A stretch of DNA of 25,025 bases from a virus. Positions 13,649 to 18,764 of this stretch are shown here, piece by piece. The translations under genes were made by a program, and so were the position numbers. The number at the start of each line of letters is the position of its first letter. Position 1 is the stretch's first letter. The DNA is taken from IMG/VR virus record IMGVR_UViG_3300032092_000229, positions 1 through 25,025 of that record. One strand, given 5' to 3'. The notes under the pieces are model-generated. The model was not told the DNA's origin. It saw only the letters and a list, made by a program, of their open reading frames with translations, and ran no database searches.

Positions 13649-13852
13649 TTCTTTTGGTTGAAATTTACCACACCAGTCTTCGTCAGAGACCTGTGGCCAA
13701 TCTCCTACAATTGGAGGATTCGCCCTACAGATATAAACTGTACTATCATGCTTTCTATTTACTTCATCCCCATTAGCGTTAATGAAAGTAAATAAATCGC
13801 CCTCCTTGACTACTAAATCACAGAATACACAATTTGTGCACTTAATTTCCAT
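13637..13852 (-). CDS. Small Cys-rich rubredoxin-like protein
   Basis: 71 aa from ATG 13852 with AAGGAA upstream. KCTNCVFCDL carries three Cys, followed by YICRANPPIVGDWPQVSDEDWCGKFQPK. The layout C.nC..C...C...PP....WP.....DWCG.F suggests a metal-binding zinc-ribbon or rubredoxin-like fold. The 54-aa protein at 19648-19812 has the same plan, so the two are probable paralogues. Confidence 0.65.
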   Translation of the reverse strand: MEIKCTNCVFCDLVVKEGDLFTFINANGDEVNRKHDSTVYICRANPPIVGDWPQVSDEDWCGKFQPKEGEA

Positions 13853-13859
13853 ATTTTCC

Positions 13860-14024
13860 TTAATGAATAGTATGAGTAATAATATATTGCTCATCTACTA
13901 GCCATTGCAGGATAATACCCATTTTCTCGTCAGAGATTTCTAGGTGTTCCTGAATAGCAACAAGACTATTCCATCCGTGCATTAGTAAATAAAGCACTCT
14001 ATGTTTGATAACTTCTTCATCCAT
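13860..14024 (-). CDS. Small winged-helix-like protein
   Basis: 54 aa: MDEEVIKHRVLYLLMHGWNS, then LVAIQEHLEISDEKMGIILQWLVDEQYIITHTIH. The order helix, turn, helix, turn, recognition helix plus beta end is like a minimal winged helix. The start is ATG 14024 (AGGAT just before). No specific family recognised. Confidence 0.6.
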   Translation of the reverse strand: MDEEVIKHRVLYLLMHGWNSLVAIQEHLEISDEKMGIILQWLVDEQYIITHTIH

Positions 14025-14037
14025 ATCCTAAACTTTC

Positions 14038-14211
14038 TTAAATAATCTTACACAACTCTAGTGCTTCCATTGGTGTAAAATCTTCCGCAAGATAAGCCTC
14101 ATATAAAGAGCGTCTAGCATATGCTATATCTGAAGCGCGTTCGGCTGCTATCATATAGCTTTCGGTTAGTAGCTTTACAATCTCACCTGGAGTTGGCTGT
14201 TTTTGGCTCAT
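14038..14211 (-). CDS. Small hypothetical helical protein
   Basis: 57 aa: MSQKQPTPGEIVKLLTESYM, then IAAERASDIAYARRSLYEAYLAEDFTPMEALELCKII. Helical with Ala/Arg-rich middle. The ATG at 14211 overlaps the upstream stop (ATGA). No family recognised. Confidence 0.6.
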   Translation of the reverse strand: MSQKQPTPGEIVKLLTESYMIAAERASDIAYARRSLYEAYLAEDFTPMEALELCKII

Positions 14212-14402
14212 CCAATTCTCACACTACTCCCGCGACCACGGGAGGCTCTATCCTTAAACATCGCTAAGAATATATCATTAATATTATCTGATTCCTTAAC
14301 AAGATACCCAGTCGGATCACCTACCACATGACGGTATAGGGCCCAAGTATCTCCTTCAAGGTCTAGTTCGTAGCGTTCATCGCCAGTAAATCTTAGTTCC
14401 AT
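14208..14402 (-). CDS. Small hypothetical protein from a leaderless mRNA
   Basis: 64 aa from ATG 14402: MELRFTGDERYELDLEGDTW, then ALYRHVVGDPTGYLVKESDNINDIFLAMFKDRASRGRG. A longer ORF from 14453 would read through the promoter and is rejected. The ATG lies 6 bases after the -10, with no Shine-Dalgarno. No family recognised. Confidence 0.65.
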   Translation of the reverse strand: MELRFTGDERYELDLEGDTWALYRHVVGDPTGYLVKESDNINDIFLAMFKDRASRGRGSSVRIG

Positions 14403-14408
14403 AACACA

Positions 14409-14437
14409 GTTATACATTAAAATAGGACTGGAGTCAA
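14409..14437 (-). promoter_or_regulatory. Promoter giving a leaderless mRNA
   Basis: TTGACT (14437-14432), 17-bp spacer, TATAAC (14414-14409), 6 bases, ATG 14402. It follows the terminator at 14456-14488. Confidence 0.82.
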
Positions 14438-14455
14438 GAACTTTTTTAAGCAAAT

Positions 14456-14488
14456 AAAAAGGGCCGACTATTCGAAAATAGCCGACCC
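14456..14488 (-). terminator. Rho-independent terminator closing the large RNA/tRNA unit
   Basis: GGGTCGGCTATT-TTCG-AATAGTCGGCCC (12-bp stem with one G-U, UUCG loop) followed by five T on the minus strand. Confidence 0.92.
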
Positions 14489-14787
14489 TTCAGATGCGTG
14501 TTACGTTTACACGACTGCTCGTACTTTGCGAGCTGTCAACTGGTTTTTGATTTAACTACATCTAAAACACAGTAAACAAACGCCTCGTGGTATCGTCAGA
14601 GGTTAACGCTAGTTAAAGGTAGCCTAGAACCTGACCAGTGACTAACTGGAACCTTTCGTCACAAATAGGTAATCATCCTACTCATGCGGAGCACTAACGT
14701 GTCTCATACCGGCACTTAGCGGTTATCTTACGAAAAACCTTTCTGTGCAATATCCTCACAGGTAAACCTTGAAGAGGACTAAATATC
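14489..14787 (-). ncRNA. Structured non-coding segment downstream of tRNA-Gly
   Basis: About 300 bases with no ORF. Local hairpins can be read on the minus strand, such as GCTCG-CAAAGTA-CGAGC (14533-14517). The segment lies between tRNA-Gly and the terminator of the whole unit. It may be the 3' domain of the large RNA or a separate trailer RNA. Confidence 0.45.
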
Positions 14788-14862
14788 TGGAGCGGGCGAT
14801 CGGGATCGAACCGACGACGAACAGCTTGGAAGGCTGACACTCTACCGCTGAGCTACGCCCGC
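14788..14862 (-). tRNA. tRNA-Gly(UCC)
   Basis: Complete cloverleaf: acceptor GCGGGCG/CGCCCGC, anticodon loop CTTCCAA, T-loop TTCGATC, discriminator U, encoded CCA. Confidence 0.93.
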
Positions 14863-15023
14863 GTTCGTTCGCGTTGTTAAATTTGTAGCCGAGGTATTAC
14901 GCCCCCTCTCGCCCATCGACAGGCTAAGGGATTTACGATCATGCATCACGGTTAATTACTCCGTGTCCCTCTATTGCGAGGTGCGTTCCCTACTCGTTCT
15001 TTTGCGTTGACGACTACAAAACT
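14863..15023 (-). ncRNA. Structured spacer between tRNA-Gly and tRNA-Met
   Basis: About 160 bases without ORF. CCTC-GCAATA-GAGG and CACGG-AGTAATTAA-CCGTG hairpins can be read on the minus strand. Probably part of the large RNA or its processed linker. Confidence 0.4.
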
Positions 15024-15098
15024 TGGTACCAGTAGCTAGGATCGAACTAGCGACCAAGGGAATATGAGTCCCGTACTCTACCGCTGAGCTATACTGGT
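15024..15098 (-). tRNA. tRNA(CAU), elongator Met or lysidine-type Ile2
   Basis: Acceptor ACCAGTA/TACTGGT, loop CTCATAT, T-loop TTCGATC, encoded CCA. The region CCTTGGTCGCTAGTTC resembles bacterial tRNA-Ile2 more than elongator Met, so AUA decoding after lysidine modification is possible. Confidence 0.9.
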
Positions 15099-15121
15099 GT
15101 AATAAAAAGACTACAAGGTAC

Positions 15122-15200
15122 TGGTTGCAGAGGTCGGATTTGAACCGACGATTTCCGGCTTATGAGACCAGCGAGGACAACCTGACTCCTCTACTCCGCG
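15122..15200 (-). tRNA. Initiator tRNA-fMet(CAU)
   Basis: Starts CGCGGAG and ends CTCTGCA-A-CCA, with the C1-A72 mismatch that marks bacterial initiator tRNA. Anticodon loop CTCATAA, T-loop TTCAAAT. The anticodon stem has G29-C41 and G30-C40, but U31-G39 in place of the third G-C pair. Confidence 0.9.
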
Positions 15201-16151
15201 ATAAATGCTATTAAAAGACACTAGTAAAGTGATAAAGGTCCTAAAAACCACGATCGTTGCTATAAATTCGGCCTTGAATGTATACTAATGTCATTTAATA
15301 GCACTCGTTAAAGTGCTATACGAAGGATGAGATTACTCCTTCTAACGGAAGTCTTTGGTCATTACCCAATCCCTTGCGAGGATGGTTCTACCTTTATCCA
15401 CCAAAACGTCTCACGACTGTTCTAGTAACTTCCAGTGCTGCCTTATTAAAGTGATGGCGTTTTCACTGTCACATCGTGCTAATCATCCTTCAATCACCCG
15501 TCTGCCTTGCGAGCAGTTCAGTTCCGCTAAGAACTTCCGTAGTCTTTCCGAACAAACAACTTTGGCTTGCGACCTCCGTTGCACCACATTGTCTTACGAC
15601 TGTGGTATTAAGCACCTTTCACACGATGCCGAAGCGGACTTTGCGTTTTGCTTTATAATAGAGTTTCAGTCTATCCATATATAAGTGAAACATAAGTTTT
15701 GCTAATCTACCTCGAAGTGCCACTTCCGCTGCTTCATTTCCTTTTGGGAAACAAAATACAACACTCCGACTGTTTTTCTCCTTGCGGGATACTAGACCAT
15801 ACTTCAGGACTTGCGCCCTTGATATTGCTGTGTAGCTCTTTCACGCTAATGATCGAACACCACAACTACCAGTTAACTGTACGCACCTCATGTTTTGGCT
15901 TGCTATGGAACAGGACGCCAATCCTTTTATCCCTCACCGAACGGCTCTGGGCATATATCTTTTCAGACCATAACAACACTCCATGCGATGATTGCCTAAG
16001 TAAATAGACAACGACACGCTTTCGGCTATCAACCGAGTCGTATCCAACGCTGGCTTGCATAGTCAGACTCTTGCGAGCGCAGGTATGTAGAAATCCCTGC
16101 ATTGGCCACATTGCTGTGGTTATCTGTTATAGAGCGCTATGCCGCTCTTGA
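15201..16151 (-). ncRNA. Large structured non-coding RNA (about 950 nt)
   Basis: No credible ORF on either strand. It has its own promoter (16158-16186) and a dense series of hairpins: GNRA loops such as CTC-GCAA-GAG, GGGC-GCAA-GTCC, GTC-GTAA-GAC inside ACCACA/TGTGGT, and GTC-GTGA-GAC; three bulged modules reading U-C-GCAA-G inside GC-rich stems; plus UUCG and other stem-loops (GCACT-TTAACG-AGTGC, GAAGGA-GTAATCTCA-TCCTTC). Size, phage location and tRNAs in the same unit are features of giant ornate phage RNAs such as GOLLD. Class membership is inference. Confidence 0.7.
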
Positions 16152-16157
16152 ATATCT

Positions 16158-16186
16158 TTTATAGATGATTTGACCATGAAAGTCAA
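16158..16186 (-). promoter_or_regulatory. Promoter of the large structured RNA
   Basis: TTGACT (16186-16181), 17-bp spacer, TATAAA (16163-16158). RNA predicted to begin at UCAAGAGCG (16151). Confidence 0.82.
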
Positions 16187-16241
16187 GATCTATTTTTTGA
16201 ATCCTTGGATAACTACTGAAGAATTTCAGTGTTTATCAAAG

Positions 16242-16267
16242 GGATGGTTGTTAACGCACAACCATCC
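16242..16267 (-). terminator. Strong hairpin, possible terminator
   Basis: GGATGGTTGT-GCGTTA-ACAACCATCC, a perfect 10-bp stem, but followed only by CTTTGATAAA. It may end the second RNA or be a structural stem. Confidence 0.4.
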
Positions 16268-16495
16268 AAAGCGGGGCCGATAGGCCGATAACTGGTTTAC
16301 TACTTACTCGCCTCGGTTGTCTGGCCAGACCATATCCGATCCTACCTAGTAAGCAAGGTCTCCATATTCAAGAATTGTGCACGATGGAAACGAGCCAATT
16401 ATCTACTAGCACGTCTTATTAGGTTCGCCTAGCTTCCTTCATCGAGAGGTACAGTTGCTGTCTACCTCGATTACTATCAAGAACTGCGCTCTTGA
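16242..16495 (-). ncRNA. Second small non-coding RNA (about 250 nt)
   Basis: Transcript predicted from the promoter at 16502-16530. It begins UCAAGAGCG and folds at once (ATCAAGA/TCTTGAT). Further pairing is seen (TCGAGGTA..TACCTCTCGA; GTCTGGCCAGAC). No ORF longer than a few codons. Confidence 0.5.
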
Positions 16496-16501
16496 TAATC
16501 T

Positions 16502-16530
16502 GTTATACAAAACTTTCAAATGAAAGTCAA
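16502..16530 (-). promoter_or_regulatory. Promoter of the second non-coding RNA
   Basis: TTGACT (16530-16525), 17-bp spacer, TATAAC (16507-16502). Confidence 0.8.
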
Positions 16531-16591
16531 GTACTATTTTAACCAACCCTCAAGAGCAATTCTAGACTTTGAAGTCGTTCCCGCTCTTGAT
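16531..16591 (-). ncRNA. Short hairpin RNA
   Basis: From the promoter at 16598-16626, beginning UCAAGAGCG. TCAAGAGC (16590-16583) pairs with GCTCTTGA downstream (near 16558-16551) and encloses GACTT-CA-AAGTC. No clear terminator, so it may continue into the next unit. Confidence 0.45.
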
Positions 16592-16597
16592 GTAACC

Positions 16598-16626
16598 ATT
16601 ATACTCATTTAAGCATTGAAAGTCAA
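16598..16626 (-). promoter_or_regulatory. Promoter of the short hairpin RNA
   Basis: TTGACT (16626-16621), 17-bp spacer, TATAAT (16603-16598). Confidence 0.85.
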
Positions 16627-16642
16627 CACTAATTTTTAGCAA

Positions 16643-16730
16643 TGGTGGAAGAGGAGGGATTCGAACCCTCGGAACCTTTCGGTTCGTCTCGTTAGCAGTG
16701 AGGTGGTTTCAGCCTCTCACCCACTCTTCC
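16643..16730 (-). tRNA. tRNA-Ser(GCU)
   Basis: Acceptor GGAAGAG/CTCTTCC, loop CTGCTAA, long variable arm GAACC-GAAA-GGTTC, T-loop TTCGAAT, encoded CCA. Confidence 0.93.
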
Positions 16731-16736
16731 ATAATG

Positions 16737-16811
16737 TGGTAGCCCGAACGGGTTCCGACCCCGCTTCTCCGCTGTGAAAGAGCGGTGTCCTAGCCACTAG
16801 ACGACCGGGCC
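16737..16811 (-). tRNA. tRNA-Glu(UUC) with aberrant T-loop
   Basis: Acceptor GGCCCGG/TCGGGCT, anticodon CTTTCAC (UUC), encoded CCA. The T-arm GCGGG-GTCGGAA-CCCGT has G at 54 and G at 58 in place of T54 and A58. Confidence 0.85.
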
Positions 16812-16817
16812 ATTATA

Positions 16818-16891
16818 TGGTCGCGACGGCGGGGATCGAACCCGCGACTCTGGCACCACAAGCCAGCATGTTACCGCTACACTACGCCGTC
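16818..16891 (-). tRNA. tRNA-His(GUG) with irregular acceptor end
   Basis: Anticodon arm CTGGC-TTGTGGT-GCCAG, T-arm GCGGG-TTCGATC-CCCGC, encoded CCA. Acceptor pairs 3-7 are sound, but 1-72 and 2-71 are G-G and A-C. Confidence 0.82.
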
Positions 16892-16903
16892 ATAAACTTA
16901 AAT

Positions 16904-16966
16904 GATTAGACCCCGCTAGGCTGAACCCAACACCTCACGACTCCGCTCAGGCGAGGCCGTCTAATC
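16904..16966 (-). ncRNA. tRNA-like element without anticodon arm
   Basis: Closed by a perfect 8-bp stem GATTAGAC/GTCTAATC, with an inner CGC-CTGA-GCG hairpin and GGGTTCAGCC resembling a T-loop. It is 63 nt and has no CCA or anticodon loop. It lies between tRNA-His and tRNA-Pro and could be a decayed tRNA or a small structural RNA. Confidence 0.4.
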
Positions 16967-16991
16967 TTGCCCTAGTATTACCCTCATAAAC

Positions 16992-17068
16992 TGGTCGGGA
17001 ATGTAGGATTCGAACCTACGACCCCCTGGTCCCAAACCAGGTGCGCTACCAGACTGCGCTAATTCCCG
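16992..17068 (-). tRNA. tRNA-Pro(UGG)
   Basis: Acceptor CGGGAAT/ATTCCCG, anticodon arm CCTGG-TTTGGGA-CCAGG, T-loop TTCGAAT, encoded CCA. Confidence 0.95.
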
Positions 17069-17073
17069 AGAAT

Positions 17074-17274
17074 TTACTTACTTTGAGGAGCTGCTTCGCT
17101 ATCTGGAACAACTTCTGTATCTTCTGCTGTATTTGCTGCATGAAATGCAGCTTCAGCTTCTGGGCCCGCGGCTTCTGATACCGATGGTGCTTCTGATACA
17201 GATGGTGTTTCCGCTGGGGTACACGCTGCTGTGAGTGCGGCAACTGCTGCTGCCATAAAAATCTTGATGTTCAT
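17074..17274 (-). CDS. Small acidic lipoprotein within the tRNA array
   Basis: 66 aa from ATG 17274, after AAAGGGAG. Lipoprotein signal MNIKIFMAAAVAALTAAC with lipobox LTAAC (Cys18), then a Pro/Ser/Glu/Ala-rich tail with a repeated PSVSEA unit. It is a secreted, lipid-anchored peptide with no globular domain. It ends 6 bases before tRNA-Pro, and its promoter sits between it and tRNA-Cys. Phage lipoproteins often mediate superinfection exclusion; that role is inference here. Confidence 0.75.
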   Translation of the reverse strand: MNIKIFMAAAVAALTAACTPAETPSVSEAPSVSEAAGPEAEAAFHAANTAEDTEVVPDSEAAPQSK

Positions 17275-17295
17275 AATTAACTCCCTTTCATTGAA

Positions 17296-17324
17296 AATAT
17301 ACTTGATTAAGCGACTAAAGTCAA
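17296..17324 (-). promoter_or_regulatory. Promoter of the lipoprotein and downstream tRNAs
   Basis: TTGACT (17324-17319), 17-bp spacer, TATATT (17301-17296). Confidence 0.83.
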
Positions 17325-17333
17325 CACTTATTT

Positions 17334-17417
17334 TGGAGTGACGGGTGAGAATCGAACTCACTCTCTTTCGAGGCCTGAGATTTGCAGTCTCGCGCGTTAC
17401 CGATCCGCCACCGTCAC
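17334..17417 (-). tRNA. tRNA-Cys(GCA) with long variable arm
   Basis: Acceptor GTGACGG/CCGTCAC, anticodon CTGCAAA, discriminator U and CCA as expected for Cys. The variable region is 14 nt (GGCCTCGAAAGAGA, a CTC-GAAA-GAG arm), where normal tRNA-Cys has 4-5. Confidence 0.85.
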
Positions 17418-17424
17418 GTTAAAT

Positions 17425-17498
17425 TGGTACCCAAGGAAGGTAACGATCCTCCGTCTTCGAGTTATCAGCTCGTTGCTCTGCCTTTGAGCTACATGGGC
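17425..17498 (-). tRNA. tRNA-Ile(GAU) with variant T-loop
   Basis: Anticodon CTGATAA, acceptor GCCCATG/CTTGGGT with one U-U, encoded CCA. The T-loop is ATCGTTA: A54 and U58 instead of T54 and A58. Confidence 0.85.
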
Positions 17499-17501
17499 AA
17501 A

Positions 17502-17576
17502 TGGCGACCTTGAGGGATTACGATACCCCGTCCTTCGCAGTGACAGTGCGACGCTCTTCCTCTGAGCTACAAGGCC
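17502..17576 (-). tRNA. tRNA-Asp(GUC) with variant T-loop
   Basis: Acceptor GGCCTTG/CAAGGTC, anticodon CTGTCAC, G73, encoded CCA. T-loop ATCGTAA (A54, U58). Confidence 0.87.
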
Positions 17577-17578
17577 AA

Positions 17579-17666
17579 TGGAGGAAGCGGTGAGATTCGA
17601 ACTCACGGAACCTTTCGGTTCGCTAGTTTTCAAGACTAGAGCCATCAACCACTCGGCCACGCTTCC
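17579..17666 (-). tRNA. tRNA-Ser(UGA)
   Basis: Acceptor GGAAGCG/CGCTTCC, anticodon arm CTAGT-CTTGAAA-ACTAG, long variable arm, T-loop TTCGAAT, encoded CCA. Confidence 0.95.
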
Positions 17667-17674
17667 TTAACTTC

Positions 17675-17750
17675 TGGATGCCCGACTAGGACTCGAACCT
17701 AGAACCTACTGATTCAGAGTCAGTTGATCTACCAATTGATCTATCGGGCA
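17675..17750 (-). tRNA. tRNA-Gln(CUG)
   Basis: Acceptor TGCCCGA/TCGGGCA, anticodon arm ACTGA-CTCTGAA-TCAGT, T-loop TTCGAGT, encoded CCA. Confidence 0.93.
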
Positions 17751-17757
17751 AAATTTC

Positions 17758-17842
17758 TGGTGGGCCAGTGAGGTATCGATCCTCCCCCGCGTACGGATCA
17801 GATTTACAGTCTGACTGCCAGAGCCACTGGCTTTACCGACCC
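17758..17842 (-). tRNA. tRNA-Tyr(GUA) with variant T-loop
   Basis: Acceptor GGGTCGG/CTGGCCC, anticodon arm TCAGA-CTGTAAA-TCTGA, long variable arm CCG-TACG-CGG, encoded CCA. T-loop ATCGATA (A54). Confidence 0.9.
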
Positions 17843-17843
17843 G

Positions 17844-17916
17844 TAGACGATGAGGGGTTCGAACCCACGACCTAAGGATTAAGAGTCCCGCGCTCTACCG
17901 ACTGAGCTAATCGTCC
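17844..17916 (-). tRNA. tRNA-Lys(CUU), CCA not encoded
   Basis: Acceptor GGACGAT/ATCGTCT, anticodon loop CTCTTAA, T-loop TTCGAAC. Discriminator A at 17844 is followed by CGG. Only one base separates it from tRNA-Tyr. Confidence 0.9.
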
Positions 17917-17928
17917 AAGTTAAACTTG

Positions 17929-18004
17929 TGGTGCTCCCACACGGATTCGAACCGCGGACACCATGATCTTCAATCACGTGCTCTACCAACTGAGCTATGG
18001 AAGC
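17929..18004 (-). tRNA. tRNA-Phe(GAA)
   Basis: Acceptor GCTTCCA/TGGGAGC, anticodon loop TTGAAGA, T-loop TTCGAAT, encoded CCA. Confidence 0.93.
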
Positions 18005-18005
18005 A

Positions 18006-18087
18006 TGGAGCCACAGATAGGATTCGAACCTACATTTGCAATCCAGTTACCTTTCTCTCCGTTCGTAGCGGAGGGGGTTACTGCGGC
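18006..18087 (-). tRNA. Aberrant tRNA, best read as Arg(ACG) lacking a normal D-arm
   Basis: Acceptor GCCGCAG/CTGTGGC, T-arm GTAGG-TTCGAAT-CCTAT and CCA are sound. CTCCG-CTACGAA-CGGAG is a perfect tRNA-Arg(ACG) anticodon arm. Only 6-7 bases precede it, so the D-arm is missing, and 23 bases (AGAAAGGTAACTGGATTG..) separate it from the T-arm. An alternative reading with TTGCAAA as a Cys anticodon pairs poorly. Confidence 0.6.
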
Positions 18088-18099
18088 ACTTATAATATC

Positions 18100-18182
18100 T
18101 GGTGCGGGTAGAGGGACTCGAACCCCCACGATCGCTCGCTAGTACCTAAAACTAGTGCGTCTACCAATTTCGCCATACCCGC
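18100..18182 (-). tRNA. tRNA-Leu(UAG)
   Basis: Acceptor GCGGGTA/TACCCGC, anticodon stem CTAGT/ACTAG with loop TTTAGGT, variable arm, T-loop TTCGAGT, encoded CCA. Confidence 0.93.
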
Positions 18183-18189
18183 GTTATTC

Positions 18190-18265
18190 TGGTGGAGCCT
18201 AAGAGGATCGAACTCTTGACCTCCTGCGTGCAAGGCAGGCGCTCTACCATCTGAGCTAAGACCCC
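18190..18265 (-). tRNA. tRNA-Ala(UGC)
   Basis: Acceptor GGGGTCT/AGGCTCC with G3-U70, anticodon arm CCTGC-CTTGCAC-GCAGG, T-loop TTCGATC, encoded CCA. Confidence 0.95.
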
Positions 18266-18271
18266 TTATAA

Positions 18272-18346
18272 TGGTACTCGGTGACGGGATTGAACCGCCG
18301 ACCCTCTCGGTGTAAACGAGACGCTCTACCGCTGAGCTAACCGAGC
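18272..18346 (-). tRNA. tRNA-Val(UAC)
   Basis: Acceptor GCTCGGT/ACCGAGT, anticodon arm TCTCG-TTTACAC-CGAGA, T-loop TTCAATC, encoded CCA. Confidence 0.95.
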
Positions 18347-18347
18347 A

Positions 18348-18423
18348 TGGTGAACGCTCTGGGGCTTGAACCCAGGACCTACAGGTTAAAAGCCCGTTGC
18401 TCTACCTACTGAGCTAAGCGTTC
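18348..18423 (-). tRNA. tRNA-Lys(UUU)
   Basis: Acceptor GAACGCT/AGCGTTC, anticodon arm ACGGG-CTTTTAA-CCTGT, T-loop TTCAAGC, encoded CCA. Its first ten bases are also the last codons and stop of the upstream gene. Confidence 0.93.
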
Positions 18424-18764
18424 GTTGTTTCTTCTAGATCGACTAAATGTGCTCTAATAAAATCTACGTTTGATAGCGCCTTATGCAGGTTTTGCAAGTC
18501 TAGCTTACCAGCCTTGGCTAGAGAAGGAATCTCTAGTCCAAACCACTCACCAATCTCCTTCACAAGGTCTTCCTTGCGAGTGATTGGCTCTCCATTCTTG
18601 CTGACACGCACAGGAGCCTGATAGACACCAGCGCTAGAGAGTTTAGCGATAATTGATCGCGCACTCTTTCCATGTTCCTCTGCGAGACGATCAACAGTCG
18701 CCCGAGTAGGGTCAGCATTATACTCATCAATAATTAGTTGTGTTAGTTCTTCTGTATAGCTCAT
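18414..18764 (-). CDS. Phage HTH DNA-binding protein
   Basis: 116 aa from ATG 18764, overlapping the upstream stop (ATGA) with GGAG upstream. MSYTEELTQLIIDEYNADPT, then RATVDRLAEEHGKSARSIIAKLSSAGVYQ, is a helix-turn-helix resembling small phage regulators. The middle is SKNGEPITRKEDLVKEIGEWFGLEIPSLAKAGKLDLQNLHKAL. The protein at 19264-19584 has the same plan, so they are likely paralogues. The stop codon lies inside tRNA-Lys(UUU). Confidence 0.7.
   Translation of the reverse strand: MSYTEELTQLIIDEYNADPTRATVDRLAEEHGKSARSIIAKLSSAGVYQAPVRVSKNGEPITRKEDLVKEIGEWFGLEIPSLAKAGKLDLQNLHKALSNVDFIRAHLVDLEETTNA

Noticed and set aside
15355-16007. Plus-strand ORFs of 102-109 aa in the large RNA region
   Set aside because: Cys/Ser/Leu-rich, no ribosome-binding sites, and they lie antisense to a region explained by RNA structure and a minus-strand promoter.
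15866-16111. Minus-strand 81-aa ORF at the start of the large RNA
   Set aside because: No Shine-Dalgarno, no protein-like pattern; it spans several hairpins and is probably chance.
17397-18111. Minus- and plus-strand ORFs across tRNAs (e.g. AEWLMALVLKTSEPKGSVSS; HTDSNRGHHDLQSRALPTEL)
   Set aside because: Typical spurious translations of tRNA genes.
14490-18423. Group I intron or homing endonuclease in the tRNA array
   Set aside because: No GIY-YIG, HNH or LAGLIDADG ORF is present, and apart from the Arg-like gene the tRNAs are contiguous.
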